From Anarhynchus alexandrinus (taxonomy: Eukaryota > Chordata > Aves > Charadriiformes > Charadriidae): 64,000 nt of DNA. Location: positions 5,545,378 to 5,609,377 of the forward strand of contig VUYV01000004.1 in assembly GCA_008711295.1 (NCBI GenBank), written 5' to 3'. Below, piece after piece: positions 1 through 11,675 of the stretch. Position numbers and translations under genes: made by a program. Numbering within the stretch: the stretch's first letter is position 1; every line of letters starts with the position of its first letter. The notes beneath the pieces were generated by a model, which saw nothing but the letters and a program-made list of their open reading frames with translations, was not told where the DNA came from and ran no database searches.

Positions 1-783
1 TGCCAGTGCTCCCCAAGCACAGTAGTCTGGCAGGTTTGTGATACCACTTCCAGCAGCAACCACCAAACCTGCAGCTCTGCTCTCTAGAAGGGACAGTGGC
101 AAAGCAGGCAGCTGGATGTGGACCCTTGGACACTTAAAATAAGCTTTAAGCTATCTGCATGGTATTTAGTAGCTCTATTTTTCTCTGAGATCTGTTGCAA
201 TCAGCTGTGAAAACCCCAGATGTTTGATTCAATATATTCTGAAGTTGAGTGGTTTTGTCCCAGCTTTATTATTTTGTTAATGCAGATTTTTAATAGAAGC
301 AGCATGAGAACTGGATTCAAAACTGTCGAACTGGAAGGTTTCAAAATAGACCAGGCAAGAAAGAAGCAGCTTCCAGAAGGTATTTTTGTAGTAGGTCCTT
401 AGCATAGCACTATTTAACTTCTTTTAATCAGTGACCCGGGGGAAAAAAGAAATCAAACTATTACTCATAAAGTCCTCAGATAACACGCTGATTAGGTGGA
501 GTGCAAGATAAGGAACAGGACCTGAGTGACTGGGATTGCTTGGTGAACGGTGTGTTCTGATGCAATAAAATGCCGTACTCTGGAGGCAATATGAGGGCCG
601 TTCTTGTATAATGAGGAGATGGAGGAGGGATTGCTGTCTCCTGAGAAATGGCTGTCCTGAGAGAGGCTTGGGTGTCACAACAGATAACCATCTGAACTTG
701 AGTTGAGTAGGTCTAAGGTTATATAGCCCTGTATTTGGCATTGGCACAAGTGTAACCTGAATACTGTATCCCATCCTGATGCT

Positions 784-1180
784 TGCAGTTCAAGAAGGAC
801 GTTGAAAAATTGGAGAGACTTCAGAAAAGTGTTGTGAGAACTGTTAAAGAATCAGAAAATCTGTCTCGCAGGGAAGGGCTCCAGGAGCTCTGTCTGTTTT
901 ATTGTAGGAGCGTAAGGGGTGACATGATTACAGTTTATAACAACCTCTATAGGGAAGAGAAATTTGATAATAGAGTGCTCCTCTGTCTGGCAGTCAAAAC
1001 TGTAACAAGATCCAGTGACTGGAAGACTATAACATTGATACATTTAGACTAGAGATAAGCTGCAAAATTTTACCAGGATGAATAATTAACGACTGTAGCA
1101 GTTTATCAAGGGTTGTGATGACTCCTTCCTCTCTGGATATCTCTGATCTGAACCTTTTTAAACAAGAGGCCGTGTTTCAG
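784..1180 (+). mobile_element. Old, 5'-truncated CR1 LINE fragment (C-terminal end of ORF2)
   Basis: The frame from 784 to 1049 reads FKKDVEKLERLQKSVVR, then ENLSRREGLQELCLF and VRGDMITVYNNLY. These are the conserved thumb/C-terminal blocks of CR1-type reverse transcriptases (KKDIE.LERVQRRA, then LS..ERL.ELGLF, then RRLRGDLI..YKYL). After a stop at 1050-1052 the match continues in shifted frames as 'gcagtttatcaaggg' and 'ctgaacctttttaaaca', corresponding to the usual WN.LP..VV..PSL..FK end. Internal stops and frameshifts show a dead copy. The high divergence and the style of the 3' block suggest an old amniote subfamily rather than a recent avian one. Only the LINE's end is present, typical of truncation during insertion. 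Confidence 0.8.
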
Positions 1181-4100
1181 TCTGGGATTAATTCAGACAA
1201 GTCTGGTGGCCTGTGTTGTGGTAGTGTACTGGCAATGAGGAGTTTTGAGGCAGTAGATTTTTCTGTTAAAACAGTCTGGGGATGAATTCTGTCCTTATTT
1301 ACACCTGAATATAGTCAATGCTGCTGCCAGGGTGTGTGAATTTTAAGAGTGCTTTGTGTCCTTGCCATTTTCCTCTGTTCTCAAAGGTTGAATGGTTACA
1401 GCTTGCAGGTGCTGCTACAGCTCTCACTAGGAAAAGTGCATTTTAGTGGTTAGTTGTATACCAAAGGGAAGTGGATCTCTTTTTCCCTGTCATGCTGCTA
1501 ATTCTCAAGATTCAAAACCATTGGGGAAGCAGCGTTTGGTATTTTTTCCAGGATCTTGCAGTTACATTTTTGTAAGCTGATGGGTGCTCAGTAGGAACTT
1601 TTGAAATGGGAGAGATGGGGTGGCTTAGCACCTTTGATGCATTGGTCGCCTTTGCAGTGAGGAGGGTCTGTATTGAACTACACGGATGTATGTTTGTGCT
1701 GAAGAATTATTGAGCCTTTGCTTTTTACCTAGCTGTAGAGGATCTTGCCTGCCTGCCTCCCTATTCAGCATTTCAGGGGAATATATTAGCAACTGACATT
1801 AATGTTGTTGAGAAAACATTGTAATTTAGGTGCATTAAAATCGCTAGGGCTCTAAGCACTCTAATCTCTTACTTCTTTATGAGGTTTGTGCTTGTTCTGC
1901 TTATATGTCACCAAGTGGGTCATGACTCAAATTTAGCCAGCGCTGTTATTAATGCTGAAGCAAGTCTTCAGCGGGCTATTTTTAGCAATCAGGGCTGTTG
2001 TTGAGAGCTTGCGATTGCTAAAAATGCCTTGGAATGATTTCACAAGCGATACTGTCTGTGGTGGAATTTGCGCACCAGCTGTCTGTCTTCAGGCCAGTTG
2101 GTTGTGTTGACACGTATTCCCTGTGATTTGTCATCTCTGACTCCCGCTCTGCGATGGCTGTGACAGGCGTGCTATCAGTGTCTGATGGGAGAGAGTGAAT
2201 GAGGGGGTAAGTGACAGCAGCAGCCTCATTACTGACAGCTTGGGAAACACTGAGATCACAGAGAGGACTTTGGCCTTCGCCGATATTTGATTTTTCCTTT
2301 ACCACCCCATCTCATTGCTGCCATCTTACCCGGGAAGCATCCGTTCCATGGCTGAGGCCTTTTCTTGGATCCCCTCAGCAGGATTCAAAACATTTTCCTG
2401 ACTTTAAGTGGATTCCTCTAGGCAGAATGGTTGCTGAGCTTTATTTTGTTGCTGATGGTGGTCTTCTATCCTAAGGCAGTGGTTCTCATGTAAACCAAAT
2501 TTTTGGAGAGATATTGCCCCAAGGAACAAGCCTTAAAGGTGGGATCACTGAAAACTGTGGTTCTGGGTTTGACTTAGCTACTAACTTCTTGTGTAGTCTG
2601 ACCGTGTTTGATTTGGTTTTCCCATCAGAAATGACAGGATAAAGGAAAGGTTTGAGATTTGTACATGAAGTGATTAAATTATTAAAATTGATTACCTATT
2701 GTATATCCTGGGTAGCTTTTAACCTGCAAAATAAAAAAGACTTGCTAATAGTGCCCTCAGTCCCATAAACATAATACATATAGATGTGAAACTACACCTG
2801 TGACTATTTTCTTAGTGAAATTGCTGGTTCAGTTAGTGAAATAAAAGGGTGTTAACTCTTCTCCAGGGATTTCAAGGTGTTTAAGTCCTGGAAATACAGA
2901 ATCATGGCATGCCTTTGTGTTTTGTGGCTGAGAGGTGAATCAAGGCTGCTATGTTTAAATGACTATGAATTAATTTCAGTTTTTCTGTTTCATAACAAAT
3001 CCACTGATGAATGCAAATAGTATAAAAGTTTCAATTCATAGACCTTCAAAGCAAGCATTTGCTATTGTCTCTTGAATTATAATCTGAAATACCCGACCAA
3101 TTTTTTTAATGTTGCACATATGTGGATTTCAAATAAGTGTAAAAATATGCAAGGAAGGCAAATAGGCAGCCAGTAATGATTTATAATGCTGTGCTCTTTT
3201 TGTCTCTAGAGACCTTGATTCAAATCTTGGCCCAAGCCTGAAGAGGAAATGAGTTTGGTTTTAGCCTAATTCTTAGTGGATTTTTGTCCATGTTACAAAT
3301 GATGTGTGGCTTATCTGGCAGTCGGAAACCTTCCTTGAGTAAAGGCTGAATTAGAGAATGTGTTTTAATAAGGCTTAATGGGGAAACGTGTCTCTCTGGA
3401 TGAAGCTCTGACCAGTTTTGCATCACTTGTCTTTATAAGCACTAAGTTTGCCAGAAATTAAAAAAAAAAAAAAAGGGGACACACACAAACTACACAAACT
3501 GTTAGTAGAGGGGTTATATTATAATTTGATATAGAAGAAAGCACAGTGTCTCATCACGAGTCTGTAATGGTGTTTGTACCATCTTATTTTTTATATGTAG
3601 TATTGTATTTCTGTTCTTTAGCTCGTGAGTTTTGCCACATGAGAGAGCCTCTGTTCTAGCACAAAGGGATCTTTTTCTTTCTATGTCAATCTGAGCCAGA
3701 CACCGAGTTGTCTGTCCTGAAGGTGAAGGGACTACACCAGGAGCAATACGTAATGCTTGAAAGTCCCGCGCACACGGCTCCTAAATAATGCAGCTGGCAG
3801 GGAGCTTGCGCTTCCCCTCGCTCTTAAAAATGAGCTGTGTTATCTGAGAGTCTGCTTGAGGCTTTTTGGTTCTGAATTCTTGCAAGTGATTTCAGAGGAA
3901 GGTATTTGAATTCTGCCTAAAATAATTTATGCCAGAAAGAGCTTTTGGGACAAGAAGTGTTTGAGACCTTAAGCCATGGGGATGCTGGTGACTCCAGTTG
4001 CAAAGGTGTATGGAGGGCTCTCAGCCTCAGTCCCTGCACAGGGACCACTGGGGACCTGCACAGGGTCTTTGTTTCTGGCTGCTCAACAGCTGGATTTCTT

Positions 4101-7100
4101 TGTGGGCAAACTTGCTGGAGAGCCCAGATCTCTGTGTACATGAGAACTGGGGCGGGGGGGAAGCATCATATTCCTGCACTACCCTCAAAAGAAGACACCT
4201 TTCCTAGTCCAGCTATTTAAAATATTATCTTTTATTTACTTTACTATTCCCTTCCCACTGACTATATTCTCCTCTTCTCAGTGTTTCCCTTCCAGTGACT
4301 TACTTATTCTTAACTTGGCTGAAGGCTGAGACTCACTCCATGTGTGTGGACTGTGCAGGAAGCCTTAAATTATGTATTTCAATATTAGGGAAACATCTCA
4401 AATGAAACATTCTAGGGAGCAAGCAGCAAGGGAAGGGAAGGCAGGCAAGGAAGGTATGTTGGACTGACCAACTCAACAACTTGTCAAAAATTCTGTGATA
4501 CAACTACCCCTGCTGCCAGGGAGGTGAGCGTGAAGCTATTTTTGGGATTCCCCCGACTCTTTTTGTCACTTGGTAAATGAACCTTGTGTTGTGAAACCAG
4601 ACACTTGGTGCCAGGGAATGAAGAAGAAAAGCAGATTTATTAAGTTGCTTGTTTGCAACTTCAAGGTGTAGTTTTGCATCTGGTTGACTCTCTGCTCTGC
4701 ACTGGGATCAGAGTAGTCTGAAGCTGTTTCATTTTTAACCTGTTAATACGACTAATTTCTGAAATAGTAATTTGTGTGTGCTGCCTTTAATTTTTATGAG
4801 TTGTTGTGGCCCAAAGGTTTGCTTTGGATGTGTGGTGGTGATCTCTGAAGTGACCTACCTGGATTTTTCCTTGTAGTTGTTGGACAGAACAAATTTGAGT
4901 CCTGTGTTTCTTGAAGTTTGATATGTACTGGTTCATTTATTTAACACATTATTTATACTCTGTGGGTTTGTCTATTAGGAGTGGTGTCTGTGATGAAAAA
5001 AGAAAACGCAGTAGTATATCTTAACTGATTAATGTGAAGGCAAGTCCATTAGGCATTCTAAAGCGAGTGTATCTACTGCTTCTAAACCAGTGTTTGCTGT
5101 TTAGTTATCACTATGCATCTCTGGGTTTGTGCTAATTTATTAGTTAATCCATTTAATCTGTTATAAAGAGATTCAGACCTGCAGTTTTCTGTATTGTTCT
5201 TTTATCCCCCCTTAAAGTTCGCAACTTTCCATTCACTCAAATCGTAAGTCACTGTGGCATATTCAGACCATCAGGAATTTTTGGTTCCTTTTGATAGGAG
5301 GAACTTACAGAAAGGTGCAGTGATATGAGTTTCTTATTCAGATTTCTAGCCACTTAATACAAGCTCTGACTGATAAGAATGACTGGAAAGAAGCATATAC
5401 ATTTTACTGCAGTGTCCTTAAATATCCTTAACACTTGAGCAAAGGCCTATGAGTTTATTTAAAGAATATGAGAGCATTTGGATTTGGTGGCCTTTTTCAG
5501 TCAAACTCTGGTGGAGCTTCATCATCTCTTCTGAATTAGATGATTTGACCTTTGTCAGAAATTTAAAACCTCCGGACCCAAAAGAAGAATAAAAAAAATC
5601 TACTTCTTTCAGCGTAATTATAAATATGTAGATAGATATAGCAGTACCATTTCTTTTTTAATTGGAGTGGTTTGCTCTACCCAAATATGTGCAGATTCTC
5701 AGCATCATTAAAGCAGGCTCAAGTGAAGGAAAGTTCCTGGGGTGGTTCTTGTTGAAGGTAGTTGCCGAAAATGCATTTTTCACAATATACCAGTTTTTGT
5801 CTTTATTTTCTTCACAGTTAAAAGGCTTCCCTATGGATACCAGATGCGGGTAACCAGCACGGTTGTTTACACAGATAACTTAAAGCACACATCAGAAGAA
5901 AAGAGAGTCTGTGGCACATGCATTACTGTGCAGGGATCAGGCTTTGCAGGCAAAGATCCATTTTTTTCCCCATGAGAAGGTTACTTGGGGTCTTAACATA
6001 GTGAAATCTGGTGTCGTCACTGTTTTCTAGACCCGAACACAAGGTAAATCAGCGACTTCTGCAAAAGTATTCTTTGGGGGGGAGAATGAAATCCACACTG
6101 CTGAGTGAGTAAATTCAGCTGGAGTAGATTTCCTCTTCCTCTGTCGCACACAAGTACTTTGCTTACTTGTTTTAAGTCTACACCCCTTAATAAACCCCTT
6201 AATTTTTGTGCGGTTAGTTTTAATTCACAGTTCTCCTTTTTTTTTTTTTCATTTTATTTCTTTCATCTCTGTAACTAACAAGCTGCATTAATCCTTTCTG
6301 TATACACAGATTCATAATCTGTTGTTGAAAGTATTATCCTTTGCTTTTAGGGGTTGGATGTCAAAAGCATAGAGTTTGGGATTCTCCCTTTTTCTTCAGA
6401 TTGCTGTAGGTGCTGTTTGATACTGTGGTTTTTTTCTTCATTTGGATGTAAGATAAATCACTCTCTTCCTTAAGTATTTTATATAGCCTGTCTGAAAACT
6501 CTGTAGCCCAGCATAATGATTTTAACTTTGTAATGAAGGGTTGCTCTTCTCTTAACAGATAAGAAACAAAGGCAGAGAAGACTAGGGATGCAGATTCATT
6601 ATGCCTGTGGGGTTTTGCTGCAGTAGCTGAAGGTGATTTAACTCTGATCAATTTATAGTTTGCAGGAATCCATCAGGTTATGAACCATAGGGGCTGTGGG
6701 CTGGATAAGCTCTCTTCTGTCAGCTGTGCTTGCGGAGTGGCAGGTTCCAGCAGAAGGGCAGGGAGGAGTCAGAGGGATAGCTCTTTGGGCCGCTGTAATT
6801 AAATGTAGTAGAGCTCACAGATCCAGAGCATTAAGGACACACCTGTGCATCGTGCAGTGCTGAGAGCTAAAGGGGTAACCCAGCTAGCTCGACGCGGTGA
6901 CGAGTCGCTCACTTGTGGGAGTACCACGCGGTTCGGGACGCCTGCATTGCTGCTGCGGTGCCACAGAAGTGTGAATTTTCTGCATGAATTTTGCACCTTC
7001 TATTAACACAGGCTGTTGTGGTGGTGTCCTGTGGCTGCGGATGGGGTGGCCAGCTTTGAAAGGAGGTGGCTGCACATTGCAGTCCTGTGGTGCCTGCCCA

Positions 7101-10100
7101 TGGAACCAGCACTGCTCAAGCCAGTCAGGGATTGTCCCGATCAAGCCCCAGACTTGGTGCCTTTCAAATGTTGGTGCTCCAGAAGCATTCTACCTGCCGT
7201 TCTGCTAGGTGCTTGTTCTACCTGGAGCCCTGGGAGGAGCTTTGGTAATGGTTTTCCTGCGATGGTCCTGAAATTTCAATCTCAATTACTTTCAGCTGCA
7301 CTTCTCTGAGAACTGTGCTTCCATAGTACATGCTAAATTGTTTGGAAGGACTACATATGCCTCAGGATCAAAATGCAACAGGAAACGTCAGCAGCATGTC
7401 TAAATAAACATCTCTCTCTCTCTTACAAGAGTGTTTAGCAGCTCTGTTGGCAGATGTTCCTATAAAATGTTAAATACTGTGCTTTCCAAACCTCCAAAAT
7501 GTTTGTAATCCAGTAAATAGAAAAGGACAGGGAAACCAGCTGAGGAAGCTATGTCAAAGAAGAGGACAGCACTAAAGGATTTGTGCTTCTTCAGAAACAA
7601 AAAGTGAAATTGGGTGCTGGGAATTAGTATTTAATTGATAACACTAGGTTTTAAAATTATGTATTACTGAGATGTATTGTTTTAGCTGTGTAGAAGTACA
7701 GAAGGCACTAGGGGTTGGTTTAATGCAAGTAAGGGGCTTTGTCATCGTTGTCTGAGTTTAATGTATCAGGAGTTTCTGAGTGCATTTTTTTTTTCAGTAG
7801 CCTGGTGTGTTTATCTACCAGGTTTTAGAAGTGCAAAACCTGAATAGAATTTAATGGCTTTTGGGTTTTTTTGGTTTTTGTTTTTTTTTTCCCTTATGGA
7901 TCCCTTGCATCCTCTTAAAATGATAATTTATTTTTTTAAATTATTTTTATTTTGGTGTGCTAACAAGAGAAGGGTCTTACTCCTTTTTTTACAGTTCCCC
8001 TTTGTGTTTTCTGTCTCTTCATTCCTTTATCACACAGTGTGTTTTACCTCGAGCTCAGGGTATCGTTCGTTGAAAATCTTTTCTGTGACTTTGCTGACTG
8101 AGGCAGTCACAGACACCTTGTCGTCTGCTTCCCAAGTTGTGCTGTCTGCTGCGTGGTGTCAGTACTGCTGTTTCTGTGGCTACCTGGGGAACTGGGTCAG
8201 CAAACTGGTCCAGTTCACCCTGCTGCTGCCCAGATGTTTGTGCTGGTGCTGCATCAGGGACTGCTAAAGCCATTTTGAGTTGTCCCGTGGGTGACTGCAT
8301 TGCCCCTTTGGGCGGGGAAGGAAGGGGGGAGGCTTTCCCAAGGTCACTCTCAGCAGGTCAAGGCACAGCTGGGACAAGTAGCAGGGATGGGGACCCAGCC
8401 CTTGCACCAACACCTCCTCACTGGCCAGTAAAGACAATTAGCATCTTAATTCTAATTTCCCTGGGTGCTTCTGCAGTCTGTTTTTCTTTCAAATGCTTTA
8501 AATGCCAGACCTGTGATACTGTGAAGTACCATAAAGTAAGATTAGATAAGGGGAATTAGCAAGTGCACGGTGAGGCCAAAGCTCGTGGAAGTTGCCTAAA
8601 TGAGACCTTTGCATGGGGCTGGTGGTGCGGTGCAGGGTCGGCGCTGGGTGGGCAGCAGCAGGGCCGTTTCTCCACGCGGCTGTCCCTGTGTTTCTTGGCT
8701 CTGGAAGGCAGCACCAAACCACACATCGTGGCTCAGGCTTGAGGCAGGCGCTGGGATGCCGAAACCAGAGATCGGGCCGTAGGGGCTTGAGCTGGGAGAA
8801 GGCACTTCACTGGGAGTTTTATCACCTGCAAAACTGGGGAAGGGGTAATGGGCTCGTTCTGCAGAGCTAACTGGTCCCTGTGAATGAAATGGAGGTCAAG
8901 CTCAGAACAAGGTGTGACCACTTAGTGTAAAATACTGGGATTTTAGAAGTGTTTACATATTTATCTTTCCCATCTGTTTTACAGTTGCCAAACAGATTTG
9001 CTAATGGCTTGAAATATCAAGACCAGAACAAGGGGTTAACTCCAAAACTTGTGACTCCTTAAGTTTGACCTGTAAACCTTAAGGCCCTTTTTACAAGAGT
9101 TTACTATTTGTTTGCTGCCAAATGTACTTATTTATTTGTTCACCTGAATTGTTGGAATAATAATAAAAAAAAACAAGGTTAATTCTTTGTTTGTAGTAGA
9201 TGTGATTGGGATTGATAGCTAATGAACTTCCAGTATTTTAAAACATACGTGAAACTTTCACAATGAGTTCATGAGGGAATTTAAAACAAGGATGAAAGAT
9301 TTTCTCCATGGCATCTTTGGGGAAGACATAATAAGCATGCAATCTATCAGGTAGTGGAGGATAGTTAACAGTAAAGAAAAAATGATGTAGAAAAATGGTG
9401 GTTTTATCTCAGAGTTCCCAAAGACTCTATTCAAAGTTTCTCATTCACTTGAAACTTCTTCGTCAAATGCCTTTTTTGTGCAGAGGGAAGTGACTTTCTG
9501 CTGTGTTTGGTTAAAAACTTAAGGATTGAAAACCACACATGGTTTATCTGCAGTGTTTTGTACTGTAATGCCAGATAGGAAACAGTCAGAAAGACTTGTG
9601 TGATGTTGTCAAGTATCGCAGCAAAGAGGAAAGACATAAAACCAGCTCTTAAATGCCTTCACTCTTTAAATGAAAGAATTGAGAATGGTATGTGGGAGTC
9701 CAGTGGGCTTCAGTGTTTAAAAGTGACTACCTTGCTTTGGAGCATCACTCTGAGTCACCCCTACTTGGCATGTTCACGTTTGTTAAAAAATGTGTTCTGA
9801 TCTTGGTGGCTTTGAAATTTTGGATGCCCAGGGAGGAGGAGTTGTCTCTCTCTTAATTTGTGTTTGTGATAGTGCTCTTGGTTTCCCTCAGCTTTCTGAA
9901 GCAACACTTCAATGTGCGCCAAGGAAAAAAGCGTTCACTATGTGGGAAAAAAATATGACTATGAGGCCCAAATCAATGGGAGGACCCAGGGGTGCAGACA
10001 GTTAAGAAATCCCTTTGAACTCGTTTAATAAGGGAATTGTTTAGATTTCAAGCTTGATGTCTTTAAATCTAAACTAGGATGATTTGGGAACCTTTGGTCA

Positions 10101-10439
10101 CGTTTTTTGGGATAGTTTCCTCCCAAATGACAGCTACAATTTTTAAGTCCCTTTTAATCCCCTGGCCTTGACACAGCTGGCTTTTGGTATATCAAATGGT
10201 ATATCATTTGAATGGACTCTCCTGTTAGATCCACAGTCTGATCGTATCAGGCTAGCTTATGCTCTCTTGTGTCTCCTGGTTTTGGGACGTTAACCGTCAG
10301 GAAGAAGACAAGGTGAATAGGTGGGGCTGTGTTTTCTTAAACTCTAATAGCCGTTTTGTCAGATTGCTCAGTAATTCCTATCTTTTTTGAGTTGACGTAA
10401 ACTGAGTTCGAGATTGTTCGCTCTTCTCCACCGCTGTGA
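1181..10439. other. Unique intron sequence, no gene seen
   Basis: No exon, RNA gene or repeat is recognisable apart from low-complexity tracts (poly-A at 3460, T-rich stretch around 7866-7892) and a short palindrome at 10193-10212. A GC-richer part with scattered CpGs lies at about 6880-7240. Frames of 60-140 codons here (for example 7854-8267 and 8137-8559) overlap each other in different frames and encode low-complexity or unrecognised peptides. Confidence 0.6.
3460..3474 (+). repeat. Poly-A run (15 A)
   Basis: Fifteen A's followed by GGGG and a short ACAC stretch. No retrogene or SINE body is recognisable immediately upstream. Confidence 0.8.
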
Positions 10440-10505
10440 CTCTCCTTATCTCAGTGGAGTTAACAGCTGCATAAAACCACATAGGTGAATGCAAAATTGG
10501 ATGTT
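10440..10505 (+). repeat. Possible ancient amniote repeat fragment
   Basis: The text 'ctcagtggagttaacagctg', 'cataaaaccacataggtgaa' and 'tgcaaaattggat' resembles a widespread amniote motif of the form 'caatggagttacaccagtgt', 'aaaactggtgtaagtgaga'. The similarity is short and by eye only. Confidence 0.4.
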
Positions 10506-11524
10506 AGATGTGATATGAAACATCCCACTTATTTTGTTGGACAGATTGCTATTCGTGCTCTTACCTAAGTATTCTCATTTCCTTACTGCCAAATCATCAC
10601 TTAAATGCTAGAAACTGAATCTAGAAGAATCTGTGGATTATGTCCCTGGTAGCAGGAGAGAAGGAAGGAGTGGCCTGTGCCATAGCTGGGAGGCCAAGCT
10701 TTAAGAAGCTCTAAGCCGTGGAAAAACATGTTGGTTTTGACTGCCCTGTGATGCCAGGAGAGCGTCATGCAAGAGTGAATGTAAAAACAGAGGTGGAAAC
10801 ATCAGGCTTTTGAATGTAGGGATTAGCTTTGGGGCAGGGGAGGAAATGTGATACTCTCTGCTTCAAATCTACACCAGGAAAAGCATTTTGCATATTTTTG
10901 TACCATTGGCAATAGTTTCTACAAACGACACAAATGTCTGCCTGGATCGCATGTGTACGAGAAATTCTCAGCCCTCATATTGCCCTGAAGTCATTAACTG
11001 GTGTTGTGTTTCCACCGTGCTTAGCTGGCTTTGCAAACTCTGAAGAGATTTAAAGTCCCTGTTGCTGCACTGCTATGTCACTTTATCTGTCAGCCAGGAA
11101 TCTCTTCTGTCCTCTTTGTATACATATGCCCATGCTAGCCAGATGGTGCTGGATTTGGGTGTCATCCAAAGTAGTGCATTAGAAAGGCCAGGTTATGTGT
11201 CATATTTCAGAAGCCAAGAAGAGCTGCCAGTTCTACTCTTTTGGTAACAAACAGCTTGACTTAATGTATTGATCATGTCCTCGCTATTCTCAAGCTGATT
11301 TTATCTAAGACACTCAAAAGGATAGAAGGTTGAAGCTGTACAAATCCCACTTGTTGCCTCCTTTGTAGCTAATATCTGCGTTTGCGTTTACTGTGTGTCC
11401 TAGGAAAATCTGCTCTCTACCACCGACATGAAATCCTTTCTAGTGTCAGAAGGAGATCTCTATGTTGTTTGTCTGTTGGTTTTCCTGGAGCACAGTGTGA
11501 TCTAGGAGCTGGGAGATGTGGATT

Positions 11525-11675
11525 CTCCTCCTAGATTTGCCAGAGGACTGATGGTTGATTTGGGGCAAGTTGCTTTGTATTCGTTTGTTTCTCATTTTGT
11601 AAAATAGAGGTCAAAATGCTGATTCCCTTCGTGTTGTGCTTTAAGAACTGCTAGTGAAAAAGGCCTGGTAAAAGC
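11525..11675 (+). mobile_element. MIR-like ancient SINE fragment
   Basis: The order of 'gattctcctcctag', 'tttggggcaagttgctttg', 'tttctcattttgtaaaat' and 'agaggtcaaaatgctgatt' follows the MIR central and 3' pattern (unit ending in a TTGGGCAAGT, TTTCCTCATCTGTAAAAT, GGGGATAAT series). Divergence is high. MIR copies are rare in bird genomes, so a homology search would be needed to confirm. Confidence 0.6.

Noticed and set aside
3218..3240. 'gattcaaatcttggcccaag' as a tRNA or MIR B-box
   Set aside because: No A-box, no cloverleaf partner sequences and no MIR core around it.
5820..5850. Possible micro-exon after a 'ttattttcttcacag' acceptor-like site with 'gtaacc' following
   Set aside because: The 31-base segment would shift the frame and its peptide matches nothing in FBRSL1; decoy splice sites are common in long introns.
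7854..8559. Two overlapping plus-strand frames (137 and 140 codons)
   Set aside because: They lie in different frames over T-rich and then GC-rich sequence; the peptides are low-complexity and unrecognised.
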